Part shown: positions 24,195 through 36,000 of the stretch, piece after piece | Layout: each line of letters begins with the position of its first letter | Position numbering within the stretch: the first letter of the stretch is position 1 | Assembly: GCA_021927905.1 (NCBI GenBank) | Contig: BLLK01000046.1 | Coordinates: 1,302,001-1,366,000 of the forward strand | Reading direction: 5' to 3' | DNA length: 64,000 nt | Source: Chaetoceros tenuissimus | Lineage: Eukaryota; Bacillariophyta; Thalassiosirophyceae; Chaetocerotales; Chaetocerotaceae | The notes under the pieces: generated by a model | Seen by the model: only the letters and a program-made list of their open reading frames with translations | What the model was told of the DNA's origin: nothing | Databases searched by the model: none | Program-made: the position numbers and the translations under genes

Positions 24195-24913
24195 GCCCAG
24201 CTCAATCAGAGAAATAAACCCATACACTTGAAGTTTTGAAGATTCTTCATCAAAATGATTCCTATCTAAAAAAAATTAGATTCCAGAGACCCATTGTCTT
24301 CGCTTCATAGAAACATGGCTATTGTTCATATTTTTGAGATTTATTTCTAGATTCTCTTTATACAAGGTCTTCTCATTCTAATATCACTAGCTTATTATGT
24401 AACTTTTTATTATGTACATAAAGCAGATGTTTGTTTGCTGTCGTTCTGCGTTTTGTCCAATGACATGTCTACATGACGTCATATCCAAGAGGACATTGTT
24501 CTTTGAATATGAATAGGGTATCCTTATCTTTCTTTACGAAAAAAATAGTCTCTGAAGTATGAATCGAATCTTCCTTTGACTTATGATTTCACGTTCGAAC
24601 GAAGTACTATGAAATGTAAAATATAAAATCCATTTTATTCAATGTCTTTATGTTTTTTTACTAAATCAAAATGTTTAATGAAGGTGAAGATCCAAAGTTT
24701 CTTCTAAAATTACAGGAAGCTAAGTTTCGGTCTCTATTTGCAAATATTCAAAGGTTGGTGCTCGTATCCTAGACTCAGTAATTATTACGATTATTTTGTA
24801 TTCCTCATAGTGAATTGGTTTCACGCTTCAAGACCCAATAATACCCCTTTTCAGGAGTGAATGGAAGAATCCTCTGTCTCTTGTTTTTAACAAATCCTCC
24901 ACGTCTTGATCTC
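24195..24913. other. intergenic region with a CRE palindrome
   Basis: AT-rich. A perfect TGACGTCA site is at 24474-24481. A short possible 5' exon beginning ATGTTTAATGAAGG near 24671 ends at a GT; I could not connect it to a convincing downstream exon. Otherwise nothing seen. Confidence 0.4.
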
Positions 24914-26201
24914 TCAAGCACTGAAGGCTGGCGGCTCAACAAAAGCAAGAAAACACATGTTTAGATCTGCGCACTTTCCCTCAGCCGAAGCAGCAAACAG
25001 ATGAAGCTTTGTCAATGGATCCTTTTCCTTGAGCTGCGTTTCTGTTAGTGTTGCGAAAAAGAAGTCGTCGTCTTTTACTGTATGACGTGCCTTTGCGATG
25101 ACTTCTTGAGGGAGAGTCCTCCCATTATGGTCTTGGAGGTGGTAAGCCCAAGGGAACCATTTCAGAAATAATTTTTTATGCTTCTGAGCCTTGACAAAGA
25201 CATGATGTAAGATAGGAAAATCACGTTTTGGTGAAAGAAGGTCACGGAGTAGTTTGCCTATCTTTGCTTCGCCAAAAGTTTGAAGGGCATAGTTAAGTAC
25301 TGAGATTTTTTTGCGGTCTTTGAGAAAAAGCACTCCACCAATATCAGGGAGATACTTGAAACCAGCCTTGATAAAATTGGACAACTTTGAAAAGTCCCAA
25401 AATGATGCACAAAATCTTTCATGCTCGATACTCAACATGAATTCGTTGGGGTCCAAACTGCATAGAAAATCAAAAACTTGAGGGAAGTTCGAGTCGCAGT
25501 CGTGAAGCCTATAACGCAATCCAATATCTTCAGTGTCTAGTATACCTGAAACTGCCATATATTTCAAGACCTTGAGTCGATTTGTTTCAGCGTGTTCTTC
25601 GTCTGATTCGTGAGATTGAACCAAATGCTCGAGAAACATCCCATCATAGTTACAGGGGACCCAACACGTCTTACAGTTTCGAGTGAAAGTAACATCAAAG
25701 CACTTGAAGGGTCGCACCCAGCATGTTCGGCTGCAGAAACTAGGATCTCATTTGAATTGTATTCATAAAACTCATCAAACTCAGCTGCGAAATTGTTTAC
25801 CACTTTTTGTACAACTGCTGTTGAAGGTCGAGTGTTGTGCTTGTAAAGTCTTTTCAAAGAGTTAGATACAATATGCGTTAGGTCTACTTGTTCATCTTCT
25901 CCATAGAATTCACAACCATTAAATGCATGATTTAGTGCAGAGGACAAATGCCGTTCAAAATCTTTTCGTAATTCTTCACGTGCCATTGACCTTGAGTGAA
26001 AAGATTGTGAATGCAGTTCAAATGGGCTCGATAACGCTGCACGTCTTCTTTATTTTGAGAGTCACTAGATTGTTTCTTGCTTGCTTTCGATTTATCAATG
26101 ACGCATCTGATTTCATTCAGATGATCGACTTGGGGGCCAAAACGATCAGCATTCTTCTCGACTATATCAAGACACTTTTGCAATTTTGCAAAGTTATCCA
26201 T
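24914..26201 (-). CDS. ankyrin-like repeat protein with split reading frames
   Basis: Three overlapping frames on one strand read as one protein: 26201-25932 (about 89 aa, helical), 25986-25564 and 25717-24914. The last part resembles a diatom ankyrin-like repeat family (FKYLPDIGGVLFLKDRKK, KWFPWAYHLQDHNGRTLPQ, LTKLHLFAASAEGK). The second switch could be a short intron: a donor GTAAGACG follows LLSLET, with phase-0 acceptors at TCGAG|CAT (47 nt) or CTCAAG|GTC (about 105 nt). The first switch near 25990 has no clean splice pair. It may therefore be a functional gene with small introns, a gene with sequence errors, or a decaying pseudogene. No signal peptide or enzymatic motif. Confidence 0.5.
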
Positions 26202-26464
26202 TGTTAGTGCTTTTCTAGATCAGTGAAAAGAAGACGAAGGGGTTTGATGGCTGTTTGAAAAATCTAAAAAAAAATCAAATCAAAATTAAATCCAAACGCA
26301 AACTCGTAGGATAAATAGAAAATTCTTAGTCAAAGCTTTCTCATTTCCTTTCTTGGTTGCTACGCACTAAAATACTACCTCTACAAACAAAGGACCTTTA
26401 TGAAAAAGTCAATCCAAAAAAAGAAGAGAACTAGCCAGCTATAAAATTATAATAAAATTCTACC

Positions 26465-29400
26465 TTACGTCCTCTTTTGCCATTCTCTCCGTTTTGTGGT
26501 CCAAATGCGAATGATTCGGTTGTGCTTCCCAAGTACATCATCCTTCTTTACTAATTTGGATTTATCACCAACATTTGCAATAGCTTCGGCTCGAACAAAT
26601 TCACCACCTAGGATACCAATATTCTTTAGACTTATGAAAGCATCTTCGACGGTGGATCCTGGTTTGAGTATGAGAACATCTCGCAAGGCACAGTTTTTCC
26701 CTGTATTCTTACTTGCATCATACGCTTGTATATCCTCATTCCAAAGGGTTGGAGCCTTTCCACCAGCTGCTTTCAAGCAAGCAATCATTCCTGGCGATGG
26801 CAATGAAGCACTGGAAATGCCATACTCTGTCATCGACGACAGCGGCTGAAGCGTTTCCATGTCAGAAACTGGAAAGACAAGAACAGGTGGGCGCAGTTGT
26901 ATGGCTGAATTTAGACAGTTCCATACTCTTTTCGGTGCGCATACTTTATCTTGATTGCTATTGTTAGAAGACAATAGTTTTGGTGCAATCACTTCATAGA
27001 TGTGCTTCTTCATGAAACTCATCTCTTCATGTGCACACAATGGGGTGCCTGTTTGCGCGCCATGATTAGGAAGAGAGTCCAAAACTTGTTTACAATATGT
27101 TTTTGCCGATGGTATATCCATTTTGTTCATTGCCAATGCAACTGGAAATCGCGAACCTAAGAATGCAGATACAAGCAAAAAGAGATCACCTTCATCCCAC
27201 AACTCAAGATGTTCAAAGGCCTTGGACCTATCTTCATGCTTGTCCAAGTATTTTTCAACGGCAAAGAAAACGTCATGAACAAATGCTTGACTCTGCTTGT
27301 ATCCCGAAAAAAGTCTGGCGAGCTAATGGAATCTGAGAATTTATCTATAACACCAAGAAAACAAAAACATAGATATAATTACCTTTTCTCTGCCTTTCGC
27401 ATTTTTACCAACACCATCCCATTTTGAAGAAACATTCATAAATACCCACATCACTAATTCGTTGAAAATCCAATCGATATCATCTAATGGATTTTTCGTA
27501 CCTTTCCCATCTTTCTGTTCTGAGTCGTTGATAATTTTATTTCCTTCAGAATCTGCACTACCTGAAGCATCCAGGACATGAATAAGCACATCAGCATCAG
27601 TAAGGTCGTCTAGAAATTTATTCCCTTTTCCACGCCCTTGATAAGCGCCAGGTACAAGACCAGCTACATCTTTGAGAGTTACGGGTATAAGTCTTCGTCC
27701 AAAGGTATCTCTTCCATGTGTACAAGCCACATCCATTGCATTTGAAGTTTCATCTTCTGGACAACTTCCACTAGGTGCAGGAACAAGACAATATCCTACA
27801 TTTGGATCAATAGTTGTGAAGGGATGGGGAGCCATTGATGCACCACCAATAGCAATACCATCTTCATTCATATCATCGCCACCTCGTTGTCTTGCAAAAG
27901 CAGTTCCGGCATTGAAGAAAGTACTTTTACCTGCTGAAGGCTTACCTACTAGACCAATAGTGTACTTCCAACTCCCGCCTTTACCACTATTAACTACGGT
28001 CTCTAATGTATGTGCACCACTGGTGAGATCTTTACGAGCAAGCATAGAATTTGCAATGTCTAAACCTTGCTCTATACAACGTTTGATTCGTTCTTTATTG
28101 GACGTTCGTAACAATGAAGAAGCACGGGCGTCGTCAATATCAGTGTCATCATCTCCCAAAATATGATCAATATCTTCCGTAGCCTTTTCTTCCTTTACCA
28201 TCAGATTTTTGTAATTCAAAGAGGCTGCCAGGCCACCATTTTCAAAAAACTCCCGCGCTCCATATACGCATGACATGACGGAGGGCATACCTATTTCAGC
28301 TTCAGCAACTTCCTTCACAGCATCTAGGCAAGCCTTTTCTTGAGAAAGTTTGAATTCTAGTAAATTCATATCATGATAAAGACTAAATTTGGGAATAACG
28401 TCAGGATATTCACGTCCATACTCCACCTTCAAAGCAATATCTTTAACAGGCCATAATTTCTTGGATTCATCATCTACATCATCTGGGTTTAATTGTATAG
28501 CATAAGATATTGGAAATTTGTATTGTATCTGTTCTTCACCATATTCATCAACGATATGTCCATCTGTATCAGATAAAAGCTTGAATTCATCTGGAAATAT
28601 CAGAGCTAGTGAAGTTACTTCTTCAATTTGTGTTAGTGCATGTTCTTCATCTGGCGCATCTTTTATGGGTTTGTCTTGTTCCTCTACATCATTCAACGTA
28701 ACTGGAGCCTCTTTCAACTTTTCAATGGTAGAATCTATAAACGATAATATAGCTCTATTATCTGCTGCCCGCTGTGGAAGATGATGTCCCCCATCATGCT
28801 CATGAACTTGAGGATTACAATACGAAGGCAAAAGTGCCCTACTATATTCCACAGTAATGAGACGATCCCTGCTTCCCATAATGTGCAAAGAAGGAATAGA
28901 AAGAGGAAATAGAGAATTTTCATCATATTCTGCACCAACTAAAAGTTCATCCCAATGTCCACCTTGCGGAGGAAAATTAGAAGGCATTGGAACATGGCCA
29001 TATCCACTTGCCATAATCACATATTTCAAGTTTGGAAATATCTTTCCTTTGGACAATTCATGCAAAGCGGCACATAAATGAGTCAATCTCGCTCCTCGAC
29101 TGAAACCAATGATACCTTCAAAGCCTTCATCACTATTCCATACACTCATCAAAAGATCTAAAGATTCTTCAAGTCCATCATATCTATTTCCATCTCGTCG
29201 CCACCAAGTTCGCATAAGTTCATTCTCACGATGTTCCTCTTCAGTGATTGTCTTTGTGACGTGTACAGATGGATCAGTTTCCCATTGAAAGGGACCGTCT
29301 ACTCCTACAAGTTCAATTTTATAGTCTTGGTTTGTCGATGATGGAGACTCTTTCTTTTTCTGCTTGGTCGAGTTTTCAGAGGAGCGATCTTTGAGTAGTT

Positions 29401-29482
29401 TGCGTTTTAGACTTTTAATTCGAGACACGAGCAAATCGCCAGTTTGACGATCGCCATGAAGAACTAAAATCTTGCGTGGCAT
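26465..29482 (-). CDS. FSH1-type serine hydrolase / RWD / YchF-Obg GTPase fusion
   Basis: Two exons, 29482-27383 and 27322-26465, with a phase-0 intron: 985 aa. Residues 1-255 form an FSH1-like alpha/beta hydrolase: N-terminal KILVLHG, nucleophile GFSRG (Ser128), GSRDRL (Asp206), HDGGHHL (His about 234). Residues about 280-415 look like an RWD domain (EVTSLALIFPDEF, VEYGREYPDVIPKFSL, EIGMPSVMSCVYGAREFF). About 505-800 is an Obg/YchF-type GTPase close to archaeal YchF: P-loop GKPSAGKS (513-520), HPFTTIDPNVGY, DVAG switch (605-608), and NKMD in exon 2. The last 70 aa look like a TGS domain (LRDVLILKPGSTVEDAF, HNRIIRIWTTKRREWQ). GTPase of this class binds ribosomes or tRNA; RWD recruits partners such as GCN1/DFRP. 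An upstream ATG (29518) adds 12 aa. Confidence 0.85.
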
Positions 29483-30046
29483 TGTGGTTTTATTAGTCTT
29501 TTCGATGGCTTGAATCAAATATTTATTTCATTACTTTATATGCGATAGATACACATCATGTATTTATGTCGAACACAAGAGGAAGAAAAATGAGAGGTTG
29601 GTACGGTGGTGTGTGTTCGGCTGGAAGTAGACATACTTACTAAGCTTTCATTTCTTCCATTTCTTCCGAGCCAATTACTTTCAGCTAGCCGAATAATATT
29701 ACCTTTTGGGAGGAGAATAGAGAAGTCTAGACTATGTAGTGAAAAGATCCTCTTTCTTTTTTAATAAAAATGAGATATAGAAATTATTATTATTATCTTC
29801 AAAAATTAATCACTGCCAGTGCAATGCCTGTGAATTCATAGAAGCTAATTTACCAAACAGCAAGAATAGTTTTTCACAGAGTTGATACTGGCGTTACTTT
29901 TTCTAACTGCTTTTTGGCCGACGTTTTCTTTTCAGAAGAAGATTTCATTATGAAAAAGAAGAAGCAAAGATTAAATTAAAATTGGATACATGTTTATAAT
30001 ATTTACAAATAATATAATGAATGGATGGAATACAATAACTCTATAT
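29483..30046. other. intergenic region
   Basis: AT-rich spacer upstream of the FSH1-YchF gene and downstream of the giant repeat gene. No gene or clear regulatory element seen. Confidence 0.45.
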
Positions 30047-33000
30047 TCATGCATACTTCATTTCCCATGACTGCAAAGAGTCCTCTATTGATGCCAATAT
30101 AGATAATCTCCACTGAGTATCAAATCCAATCTGATACGTCTTTCCATTCTTTTGCATGGAGAAATATCCAGGCAATGTGCTCTCAACATTATCATTGATG
30201 GTGAAAATTTCATGGTCTGTAGCGGTAGCATCACATAAATCTAGCAAAAGTTGAAGGCCATGAGAGCGAATGCATGCGTCAGGGAGATTGACAAGTTGAA
30301 GATGACCTGCGCCATTAAATACAAATCGCTGTAAATGTTTGTTATCCTCAGTGCATTTACGCATATAGACTTTTGAACCTAAAACAGTGTCTTCCACAGT
30401 AGCACACCAACTGTAGTCATTACTGAAACGAGAACTAGTACTCTCTATTGTGAAAACCTTTCCAGGTACCTTTGGAGGAACACCGCAATTTAGCGTCCAA
30501 GTATCTAGAGAGTCATTGAACGAACTCTCCTTGAATAATTTTAGTCTCGAGAATCTTTTATCAGTATCCACCCCTACATGATAAGTATTCCCATGCTTTT
30601 GCTGGGAAAAATAGCCGGGTAGTGTGCTTTCAACATTACCATTAATATTGAAAATCTCGCTTTCTACTGTTGGAGTTTCACATGCTTTCAATGTAAGTCC
30701 AAGACCAACAGATCGTAGACAAGCACCAGGAAGACTTGCAAGTTCGAAAGTACCATCGCCATTCAGAACAAATTGCTGCAAAAGCCTTTTCTCTTGAGAG
30801 CATTTGCGAATAAAAATTTTTGAATCTAAATCCAAGTCACCAACAGTAACACACCAATTGAAATTATCGTCAAATCCATAGTGAGAAGTGGAAATTGTGA
30901 ACACGCCATCAACGCATTTCGAAGAAAGTTCAGATGGTGAAATTGATGGCTCTGGACTAAACGATGGGCTGAAGCTAGATTGATCGCTTGGTATGGAAGA
31001 TGGATTAGATGAATGTTCTCTACTTGGGCCACTTGATTCAGAAGGAGTAGAAGATGGAGTGCTTGATGGTAAAAAGCTGAATGAAGGGTTGACACTAGGT
31101 TCCATACTAGGCACAGAAGAGGAAGACGGACGCAATGATATTTCTTTTGTTGGCGGTACCGACGGCTTGGAACTTTGCAGTAAACTTGGTGTATCTGATG
31201 GTAAACTGGACGGAAAAGAAGGAGGGAACAAAGGAAGTGTTTCAGTAGGACTGTTCGATGGAACAGATGATGGCTTAGAAGAAGATGGTTCACTTGACGG
31301 TAGCAAAGAAGGAAGGCAACTAGGCTTCGAAGAAGGAAGTCGGCTTGGAAGTGCCGATGGTCTGGAAGAAGGAACTTTGATTGGTGAAACACTTGGTTGC
31401 ATCGTAGGTACCATTGATGGCTGAGAAGTCGATGACGGAAGACTGGTAGGTAATATGCTTGGAATTCCAGTAGTTGAAGGCTGATCTGACGGTAATACTG
31501 AAGGATAGATCGTTCCACTAGGCACTAATGAAGGTACCATTGACGGTTCAGAACTCAATGATGGTAGAGCACTAGACAAGCTTGATGGTACAAAGCTGGG
31601 CTGATCTGAAGGGCTCAATGAAGGTATTGTAGTCGGTAAAACACTCTTACTTGGTATATAGCTTGGACGCATTGATGGTGTAGGCTGACAAATCTCATCA
31701 CAAGAATTACTGATACAATCACTATTCTCGTCACAGGTTTCACCATCAGCCAATTGTGACTGACAGATTCCATTGTCACATCTACCCGATTGGCAGTCGA
31801 AGTTTGAACTGCAGCTTTGCCCGAGTGCTGAAGAGCCCATACAAACCTTGTTCCCAAGATTCCAGCTAGGATATTGGACACAATTCCCAGAGAGACAATC
31901 TGATGGGTTATTGCAACTAGAGCCATTTGAAAGTTGTGCAGCACAAACATTGTCTTCACACCGATTGGATTGACAATCAGAGTCATCACTACAAGCACTA
32001 CCGATAGGAAATCCATCTGCTGAAGGCAGATATGATGGAAGGAAACTTGGCCAAGCACTTGGATGCGTCGTAGGCAAGATCGAAGGCTGGCTCGTGAATG
32101 ATGGAAGAGTACTAGGTGATAAACTTGGAAGTCCAGTAGTTGAAGGCTGATCTGTCGGTAATGCTGAAGGCTGATTCGTGAATGATGGAATAGTACTAGG
32201 GGATTGACTTAGAAGTCCAGTAGTTGAAGGTTCATCAGACGGCAATACTGAAGGAAAGATTGATCCACTCGGTGCAGATGAAGGTACCCAACTTGGCAAA
32301 ACACTCGATGAAGGTGACATACTTAAACTTGGTATATGGCTTGGACGCATTGATGGTGTAGGCTGACAAATCTCATCACAAGAATTACTGATACAATCAC
32401 TATTCTCGTCACAGGTTTCATCGTCAGCCAATCTTGAATTGCAAGAACCAGCATCGCATCGTCCAGACTCACAATCAAAGCTCAAACTACAACTTTGCCC
32501 GAGTACTGTAAAGCCCATGCAAACCTTGTTGCCAAGATACCAGCTGAAAAATGAAACACAATTTCCAGAAAGACAATCTGTAGTCTTGATACAATCAGAA
32601 CCATTTGCCAGTTGAAAAGCACAAACATTGTTATCACAACGATTAGACTGGCATTCATCATCCTCATTACAAAAGTCTCCAACAGAAACTCCGTTAAAAG
32701 AAGGAACCGTAGAAGGAACTTGAGAAGGCGACAAAGTATCCTCAGGAGGAGTAATGGCAACTCTATCAGACGGAAAAAATGAAGGTACCATCGACGGTTC
32801 AGAGCTCAATGATGGAAGACTGCTCGGAATCAAGCTCGGAAGTCCAGTAGTTAAAGGCTGATCCGACGGTAATGCTGAAGGATAGATCGATCCACTAGGC
32901 ACTGATGACGGTACCATCGACGGTTCAGAGCTCAATGATGGAAGACTGCTCGGAATCAAGCTCGGAAGTCCAGTAGTTGAAGGCTGATCCGACGGTAATG

Positions 33001-36000
33001 CTGAAGGATAGATCGATCCACTAGGCACTGATGACGGTACCATCGACGGAAAAGAGCTCAATGATGGAAGACTGCTAGGTGATAAGCTTGGAAGTCCAGT
33101 AGTTGAAGGCTGATCCGATGCTAATGCTGAAGGATAGATCGATCCACTAGGCACTGATGAAGGTACCATCGACGGTTCAGAGCTCAATGACGGAAGACTG
33201 CTCGGAATCAAGCTCGGAAGTCCAGTAGTTGAAGGCTGATCCGACGGTAATGCTGAAGGATAGATCGATCCACTAGGCACTGATGAAGGTAATGAAGACG
33301 GTTCAGAGCTCACTGATGGAAGACTGCTAGGTGATAAGCTTGGAAGTCCAGTAGTTGAAGGCTGATCCGACGGTAATGCTGAAGGATAGATCGATCCACT
33401 AGGCACTGATGAAGGTACCATCGACGGTTCAGAGCTCAATGATGGAAGACTGCTCGGTGTCAAGCTCGGAAGTCCAGTAGTTGAAGGCTGATCCGACGGT
33501 AATGCTGAAGGATAGATCGATCCACTAGGCACTGATGACGGTACCATCGACGGTTCAGAGCTCAATGATGGAAGACTGCTCGGAATCAAGCTCGGAAGTC
33601 CAGTAGTTGAAGGCTGATCCGACGGTAATGCTGAAGGATAGATCGATCCACTAGGCACTGATGACGGTACCATCGACGGTTCAGAGCTCAATGATGGAAG
33701 ACTGCTCGGAATCAAGCTCGGAAGTCCAGTAGTTGAAGGCTGATCCGACGGTAATGCTGAAGGATAGATCGATCCACTAGGCACTGATGACGGTAATGAA
33801 GACGGTTCAGAGCTCAATGATGGAAAGCTGCTAGGTGATAAGCTTGGAAGTCCAGTAGTTGAAGGCTGATCCGACGGTAATGCTGAAGGATAGATCGATC
33901 CACTAGGCACTGATGAAGGTAATGAAGACGGTTCAGAGCTCAATGATGGAAGACTGCTCGGTGTCAAGCTCGGAAGTCCAGTAGTTGAAGGCTGATCCGA
34001 CGGTAATGCTGAAGGATAGATCGATCCACTAGGCACTGATGAAGGTACCATCGACGGTTCAGAGCTCAATGATGGAAGACTGCTCGGAATCAAGCTCGGA
34101 AGTCCAGTAGTTGAAGGCTGATCCGACGGTAATGCTGAAGGATAGATCGATCCACTAGGCACTGATGAAGGTACAATCGACGGTTCAGAGCTCAATGATG
34201 GAAGACTGCTCGGAATCAAGCTCGGAAGTCCAGTAGTTGAAGGCTGATCCGACGGTAATGCTGAAGGATAGATCGATCCACTAGGCACTGATGAAGGTAA
34301 AAAAGACGGTTCAGAGCTCAATGATGGAAAGCTGCTAGGTGATAAGCTTGGAAGTCCAGTAGTTGAAGGCTGATCCGACGGTAATGCTGAAGGATAGATC
34401 GATCCACTAGGCACTGATGAAGGTAATGAAGACGGTTCAGAGCTCACTGATGGAAGAATGCTCGGTGTCAAGCTCGGAAGTCCAGTAGTTGAAGGCTGAT
34501 CAGACGGTAATGCTGAAGGATAGATCGATCCACTAGGCACTGATGAAGGTAATGAAGACGGTTCAGAGCTCAATGATGGAAGACTGCTCGGAATCAAGCT
34601 CGGAAGTCCAGTAGTTGAAGGCTGATCCGACGGTAATGCTGAAGGATAGATCGATCCACTAGGCACTGATGAAGGTAATGAAGACGGTTCAGAGCTCAAT
34701 GATGGAAAGCTGCTCGGAATCAAGCTTGGAAGTCCAGTAGTTGAAGGCTGATCCGACGGTAATGCTGAAGGATAGATCGATCCACTAGGCACTGATGAAG
34801 GTACCATCGACGGTTCAGAGCTCAATGATGGAAGAATGCTCGGTGTCAAGCTCGGAAGTCCAGTAGTTGAAGGCTGATCCGACGGTAATGCTGAAGGATA
34901 GATCGATCCACTAGGCACTGATGAAGGTAATGAAGACGGTTCAGAGCTCAATGATGGAAGACTGCTCGGTGATAAGCTCGGAAGTCCAGTAGTTGAAGGC
35001 TGATCCGACGGTAATGCTGAAGGATAGATCGATCCACTAGGCACTGATGACGGTACCATCGACGGTTCAGAGCTCAATGATGGAAGACTGCTCGGAATCA
35101 AGCTCGGAAGTCCAGTAGTTGAAGGCTGATCCGATGCTAATGCTGAAGGATAGATCGATCCACTAGGCACTGATGACGGTAATGAAGACGGTTCAGAGCT
35201 CACTGATGGAAGACTGCTAGGTGATAAGCTTGGAAGTCCAGTAGTTGAAGGCTGATCCGACGGTAATGCTGAAGGATAGATCGATCCACTAGGCACTGAT
35301 GAAGGTAATGAAGACGGTTCAGAGCTCAATGATGGAAGACTGCTCGGAATCAAGCTCGGAAGTCCAGTAGTTGAAGGCTGATCCGACGGTAATGCTGAAG
35401 GATAGATCGATCCACTAGGCACTGATGAAGGTAATGAAGACGGTTCAGAGCTCAATGATGGAAAGCTGCTAGGTGATAAGCTTGGAAGTCCAGTAGTTGA
35501 AGGCTGATCCGACGGTAATGCTGAAGGATAGATCGATCCACTAGGCACTGATGAAGGTAATGAAGACGGTTCAGAGCTCACTGATGGAAGACTGCTAGGT
35601 GATAAGCTTGGAAGTCCAGTAGTTGAAGGCTGATCCGACGGTAATGCTGAAGGATAGATCGATCCACTAGGCACTGATGAAGGTACCATCGACGGTTCAG
35701 AGCTCAATGATGGAAGACTGCTCGGTGATCAAGCTCGGAAGTCCAGTAGTTGAAGGCTGATCCGACGGTAATGCTGAAGGATAGATCGATCCACTAGGCA
35801 CTGATGACGGTACCATCGACGGTTCAGAGCTCAATGATGGAAGACTGCTCGGAATCAAGCTCGGAAGTCCAGTAGTTGAAGGCTGATCCGATGGTAATGC
35901 TGAAGGATAGATCGATCCACTAGGCACTGATGACGGTACCATCGACGGTTCAGAGCTCAATGATGGAAGATTGCTCGGAATCAAGCTCGGAAGTCCAGTA

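Noticed and set aside
30826-32058. 230-aa and 147-aa alternative frames on the minus strand
   Set aside because: They overlap the lectin-like and Cys-rich coding region in another frame and have no recognisable features.
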